This document shows positions 7,958 to 8,452 of a stretch of 8,452 bases of DNA, piece after piece. The stretch covers positions 1-8,452 of the forward strand of contig JALWNF010000001.1 of assembly GCA_026995985.1 (NCBI GenBank). The letters run 5' to 3'. The notes below the pieces were generated by a model, which saw nothing but the letters and a program-made list of their open reading frames with translations, was not told the DNA's origin and ran no database searches. A program made the position numbers and the translations under genes. The DNA comes from Campylobacteraceae bacterium. Its GTDB lineage: Bacteria; Campylobacterota; Campylobacteria; Campylobacterales; Sulfurovaceae. Within the stretch, counting starts at the first letter, position 1. The number at the start of each line of letters is the position of its first letter.

Positions 7958-8352
7958 TCTCTTTTGTTTGTCTCTTGAATATAGGTATATATAGCCTTAA
8001 CCTCTTCATCTGTTAGATAGTACATAGGCATAATCTTATGACGTTTAGTTCGATTATTCTCTTTGTACTCATTGTTTAAACTTGCCTTTAAATCTTCAAA
8101 AGAGTAATCACGAATATCAACACCTCTTAAAATTTTCGGGTTTTTGTATTTGTCATAATATTTAGCAATCTTCTGTCCTCCTCTTCCTGCTACACCATGA
8201 CACTGCTGACAGGAGATACCACGTGGATTTTTATAGAGCATTCTCCCATACTCAACAGTAGATAAAAAGCTCTCTTGTTCTTTAAAGTTTTGGTTATTCT
8301 CTTGGTTAGCAAAAATAAAAATAGGTATAAAAAGTAGTAATAGTTGTTTCAT
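7954..8352 (-). CDS. Small periplasmic c-type cytochrome (monoheme, class I)
   Basis: A 132-residue exported monoheme cytochrome c, likely a soluble electron carrier in the periplasm. It begins with a signal peptide (MKQLLLLFIPIFIFA, cut near residue 15). The single heme site is CQQCH at 48-52, with H52 as one axial ligand. The likely second ligand is a methionine in the IMPMYYLTDEE segment (M108 or M110), followed by the usual C-terminal helix VKAIYTYIQ. Between them lies a Lys/Tyr-rich segment and SFEDLKASLNN (84-94). The partner cannot be named: cytochrome oxidase, peroxidase and sulfur-oxidation carriers all share this fold, and the neighbours do not indicate a pathway. The stop codon overlaps the end of tamB on the opposite strand. 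The start has only a weak ribosome site; the divergent promoter region lies 5' of it. Confidence 0.9.
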   Translation of the reverse strand: MKQLLLLFIPIFIFANQENNQNFKEQESFLSTVEYGRMLYKNPRGISCQQCHGVAGRGGQKIAKYYDKYKNPKILRGVDIRDYSFEDLKASLNNEYKENNRTKRHKIMPMYYLTDEEVKAIYTYIQETNKRD

Positions 8353-8375
8353 ATTTGATTAACTCACTAAAATAG

Positions 8376-8400
8376 ATTTTTCGATATAATACCGAAAAAT
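8376..8400. promoter_or_regulatory. Inverted repeat framing a candidate divergent promoter
   Basis: Perfect 8-bp arms, ATTTTTCG (8376-8383) and CGAAAAAT (8393-8400), flank a 9-bp centre. The centre contains TATAAT on the + strand (8385-8390). On the - strand TATTAT (the reverse complement of 8386-8391) is one mismatch from consensus. The repeat sits in the 65-bp gap between two diverging genes, so it may serve both promoters or bind a dimeric regulator. No -35 box is evident on either side. Confidence 0.45.
8385..8390 (+). promoter_or_regulatory. -10 box for the rightward (folD-like) gene
   Basis: A perfect TATAAT, preceded by a T-tract (8377-8381) as is usual for Campylobacterota sigma-70 promoters. 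Transcription would start near 8396-8398, giving a leader of about 20 nt before the ATG at 8418; AAAGTGA (8407-8413) could serve as a weak ribosome site. Confidence 0.55.
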
Positions 8401-8417
8401 TAGCTTAAAGTGAAAAT

Positions 8418-8452
8418 ATGCAACTTATTGATGGAAAATCATTATCTAAAAA
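8418..8452 (+). CDS. folD: Probable FolD start (methylenetetrahydrofolate dehydrogenase/cyclohydrolase), truncated by window edge
   Basis: Only the first 11 codons are in the window: MQLIDGKSLSK. This closely resembles the N-terminus of FolD, which typically opens with a short segment ending in LDGK-x-L-S or -A. FolD is the bifunctional cytoplasmic enzyme that interconverts 5,10-methylene- and 10-formyl-tetrahydrofolate. The identification rests on this short segment, plus its position right after a good -10 box, so it is provisional. The rest of the gene lies to the right. Confidence 0.65.
   Translation, partial: MQLIDGKSLSK

Noticed and set aside
1..8352. A heme-related functional cluster linking hemH and the cytochrome c gene
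   Set aside because: They are almost 7.4 kb apart, on opposite strands and in different units, with no cytochrome maturation genes between.
1..8452. Mobile element, CRISPR array, tRNA/rRNA or defence system
   Set aside because: No transposase, integrase, direct-repeat array or RNA-gene-like segment was seen; nearly every base is in a core-type gene of uniform composition.

Overview
The window is AT-rich, with heavy use of AGA and TTA codons. Its gene content and protein sequences suggest a Campylobacterota (Epsilonproteobacteria) chromosome, probably a free-living Sulfurimonas- or Sulfurovum-type organism. That placement rests on the look of the proteins (ferrochelatase, DedA, a FolD-like N-terminus, a small periplasmic cytochrome c) and on T-rich promoter sequence without a clear -35 box. 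I could not confirm it by search.

Layout. Positions 1-7957 carry six genes on the + strand, packed almost without gaps: the 3' part of hemH (ferrochelatase), a YigZ/IMPACT-family protein, a DedA-family membrane protein, proA, a TamA-like Omp85 outer-membrane protein and a TamB-like translocation/assembly protein. hemH/yigZ share one base, yigZ/dedA overlap by 13 bp and tamA/tamB overlap by 4 bp. The only two gaps are 84 bp before proA, which probably holds a promoter, and 12 bp between proA and tamA. A small secreted c-type cytochrome lies on the - strand, its stop codon overlapping the tamB stop. A 65-bp divergent intergenic region then separates it from the first codons of a gene that looks like folD, which runs off the right edge.

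How the genes fit together. Two transcription units are likely: hemH-yigZ-dedA, and proA-tamA-tamB with a promoter over the dedA stop codon. TamA (three POTRA domains plus a 16-strand-type barrel) and TamB (inner-membrane anchor, long beta-rich periplasmic body, C-terminal DUF490 region) form the TAM module that bridges the two membranes. DedA proteins are membrane lipid transporters, so its proximity to TAM may or may not be meaningful. HemH, ProA and FolD are housekeeping metabolism.

This is mostly an ordinary core-genome region. I see no mobile element, CRISPR array, RNA gene or defence-type system. The points worth checking are an inverted repeat wrapped around the -10 box in the divergent cytochrome/folD promoter, an unusual R-A-Y in place of the Omp85 R-G-F/Y motif in TamA, and the DedA/TAM neighbourhood.
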